NCBI GenBank assembly: GCA_030146875.1
Contig: JASLAX010000202.1
Location: 1-49,410, forward strand
From: Longimicrobiaceae bacterium
Lineage (GTDB): Bacteria; Gemmatimonadota; Gemmatimonadetes; Longimicrobiales; Longimicrobiaceae
Direction: 5' to 3'
Length of the DNA stretch: 49,410 bases
Notes under the pieces: generated by a model
The model's input: only the letters and a program-made list of their open reading frames with translations
What the model was told of the DNA's origin: nothing
The model's database searches: none
In this document: one piece after another, positions 47,670-49,410 of the stretch
Layout of the letters: each line of letters begins with the position of its first letter
Position numbering within the stretch: the stretch's first letter is position 1
Made by a program: the position numbers and the translations under genes

Positions 47670-47717
47670 CCGGGGGGCGAAACCCCCGGCTGCTACCACG
47701 ATCGTCCCCGCGGGACT
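47670..47717. repeat. Family A hairpin repeat
   Basis: Stem CCGGGGG/CCCCCGG around GCGAAA, then CTGCTACCACGATCGTCC and CCGCGGGACT; closest to the copy at 24606-24655. It lies in the 341-base gap 47571-47911, which holds repeats and no gene, plus a degenerate family-B element at 47765-47820. Confidence 0.7.
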
Positions 47718-47764
47718 CCACCGCGCGTGCCGGCCGATGGCCGCCCGGACGAGACCAAACCGTT

Positions 47765-47820
47765 CCCTCTCCCCATTTCGGGAAGCGGGTAGCGTGCTCT
47801 CGGGCCGCCGGGTGAGGGCG
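47765..47820. repeat. Degenerate family B repeat
   Basis: CCCTCTCCCCATTTCGGGAA, a middle part without symmetry, and a GCCGGGTGAGGGCG-type end. Compare CCCCTCTCCC...GGTGAGGGG at 24420-24460. Confidence 0.45.
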
Positions 47821-47911
47821 TCCGCGATGAGGGCCCGCCGCCTTGCCCGCGCTCCGGCGTTCGCATAGGCTTCAGGCATTCGACAAACGTTCCACCCACC
47901 GGCGGAGCCGC

Positions 47912-48246
47912 ATGAGCGCGCACTACTACGACTCCCACGACCTGCCGAAGTTCGGCGAGATCGGCAACGACGCGCCGGAGCTGGCGGAGAAGTTCTTCGC
48001 CTGGTACAACGCCGTGTTCGCCGAGGGCGCGCTGAGCGAGCGCGAGAAGTCGCTGATCGCGCTGGCGGTGGCGCACGCGGTGCAGTGCCCGTACTGCATC
48101 GACGCCTACTCGTCCGACTGCCTGGGCAAGGGCGCCGACCGGGAGCAGATGACCGAGGCCGTGCACGTCGCCGCCGCCATCCGCGGCGGGGCCTCGCTCG
48201 TCCACGGCATCCAGATGCGGAACCACGTGCACAAGCTGGGGATGTG

Positions 48247-48247
<1 letters not shown>
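47912..48247 (+). CDS. Carboxymuconolactone-decarboxylase/AhpD-like protein, arsenosugar-associated (111 aa)
   Basis: AhpD-like helical protein with the redox motif CPYCIDAYSSDC (Cys-x-x-Cys) and SEREKSLIALAVAHAVQ before it; AIRGGASLVHGIQMRNHV near the end. The full pattern (YDSHDLPKFGEIGNDAPELA at the start) fits the peroxidase-like partner encoded next to the arsenosugar radical SAM enzyme ArsS in other bacteria. Its stop overlaps the ArsS start by one base (TGATG). Start ATG 47912 has GGAG five bases upstream. The exact activity is unproven; thiol peroxidase or redox partner is expected. Confidence 0.88.
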
Positions 48248-49293
<1,046 letters not shown>

Positions 49294-49410
49294 CGTCGCT
49301 CGGGATAGAACCACGGGAGGGGCGGGGCCCGCGGGGGGGGCCCCCCCCCCACGCGCGGCGCCCCCGGGGGAGCGGGCCCCCCCGCCCCCCCCCCCCCCCC
49401 GGCCCCCGCC
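49294..49410. other. Low-complexity contig end
   Basis: After about 25 normal bases the sequence becomes runs of C and G, up to 18 C in a row. This is not a biological feature that I can interpret and looks like sequencing or assembly error at a contig end. Confidence 0.7.

Overview
The window is 49.4 kb of very GC-rich DNA (third codon positions almost all G or C). It has GTG and TTG starts, many 4-base stop/start overlaps, and housekeeping genes mixed with large signalling proteins. Gene families (ECF42 sigma factor with DGPF proteins, M56/BlaI pair with an odd sensor region, ArsS), base composition and intergenic GC-rich repeats suggest a soil Gemmatimonadota bacterium of the Longimicrobium type. 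That assignment is inference; no rRNA gene is present to prove it. No tRNA, rRNA, CRISPR array, insertion sequence or prophage was seen.

Layout. 1-2.4 kb (minus): fatty acid desaturase, GNAT, ECF sigma factor and the start of a probable anti-sigma gene. 2.7-4.9 kb: a dihydrolipoyl-dehydrogenase-like flavoprotein and a TetR regulator sharing a perfect operator palindrome. 5.1-7.9 kb: a membrane GGDEF-EAL protein and a small beta-rich protein. 8.1-10.7 kb: an ABC exporter pair and a PAP2 phosphatase. 10.8-15.8 kb: alpha/beta hydrolase, BlaI repressor plus M56 receptor protease, and small membrane proteins. 15.8-18.6 kb (minus): GNAT, hydroxypyruvate/glyoxylate reductase and glycerate 2-kinase. 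18.8-24 kb: small proteins, a response regulator, a glycogen-debranching-type glucosidase and an M23 peptidase. 24-28 kb: a repeat-filled gap, a diguanylate cyclase, and FHA and PP2C genes.

28-33.9 kb is an ECF42 sigma-factor island. It holds three DGPF (YciI-like) paralogues, a VOC protein, an SRPBCC protein and the sigma factor. Three of these transcription units carry the same TGTCGA-N17-CGWC element, so the sigma factor probably drives the island. 33.9-36.4 kb: a response-regulator/histidine-kinase fusion coupled to an HD hydrolase. 36.7-40.6 kb: a VapBC-type toxin-antitoxin pair, a lipoprotein, ATP-dependent PEP carboxykinase and the wreck of a second toxin-antitoxin module. 40.6-44.6 kb: a PYROXD2/CrtI-like oxidoreductase, a previously hidden 45-residue peptide gene and a duplicated-domain lipoprotein. 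44.7-49.3 kb: MoaB, membrane proteins, and a two-gene arsenosugar-type unit (CMD-family protein plus radical SAM ArsS). The last ~90 bases are poly-C/poly-G and look like a contig-end artefact.

The most novel element is the peptide gene at 42436-42573 (minus). It has a textbook double-glycine leader, a core with two runs of four isoleucines and a Cys-Cys-Cys-Gly end. It also has its own consensus promoter and a perfect terminator, which together mark a dedicated small-peptide (RiPP or bacteriocin-like) transcription unit.
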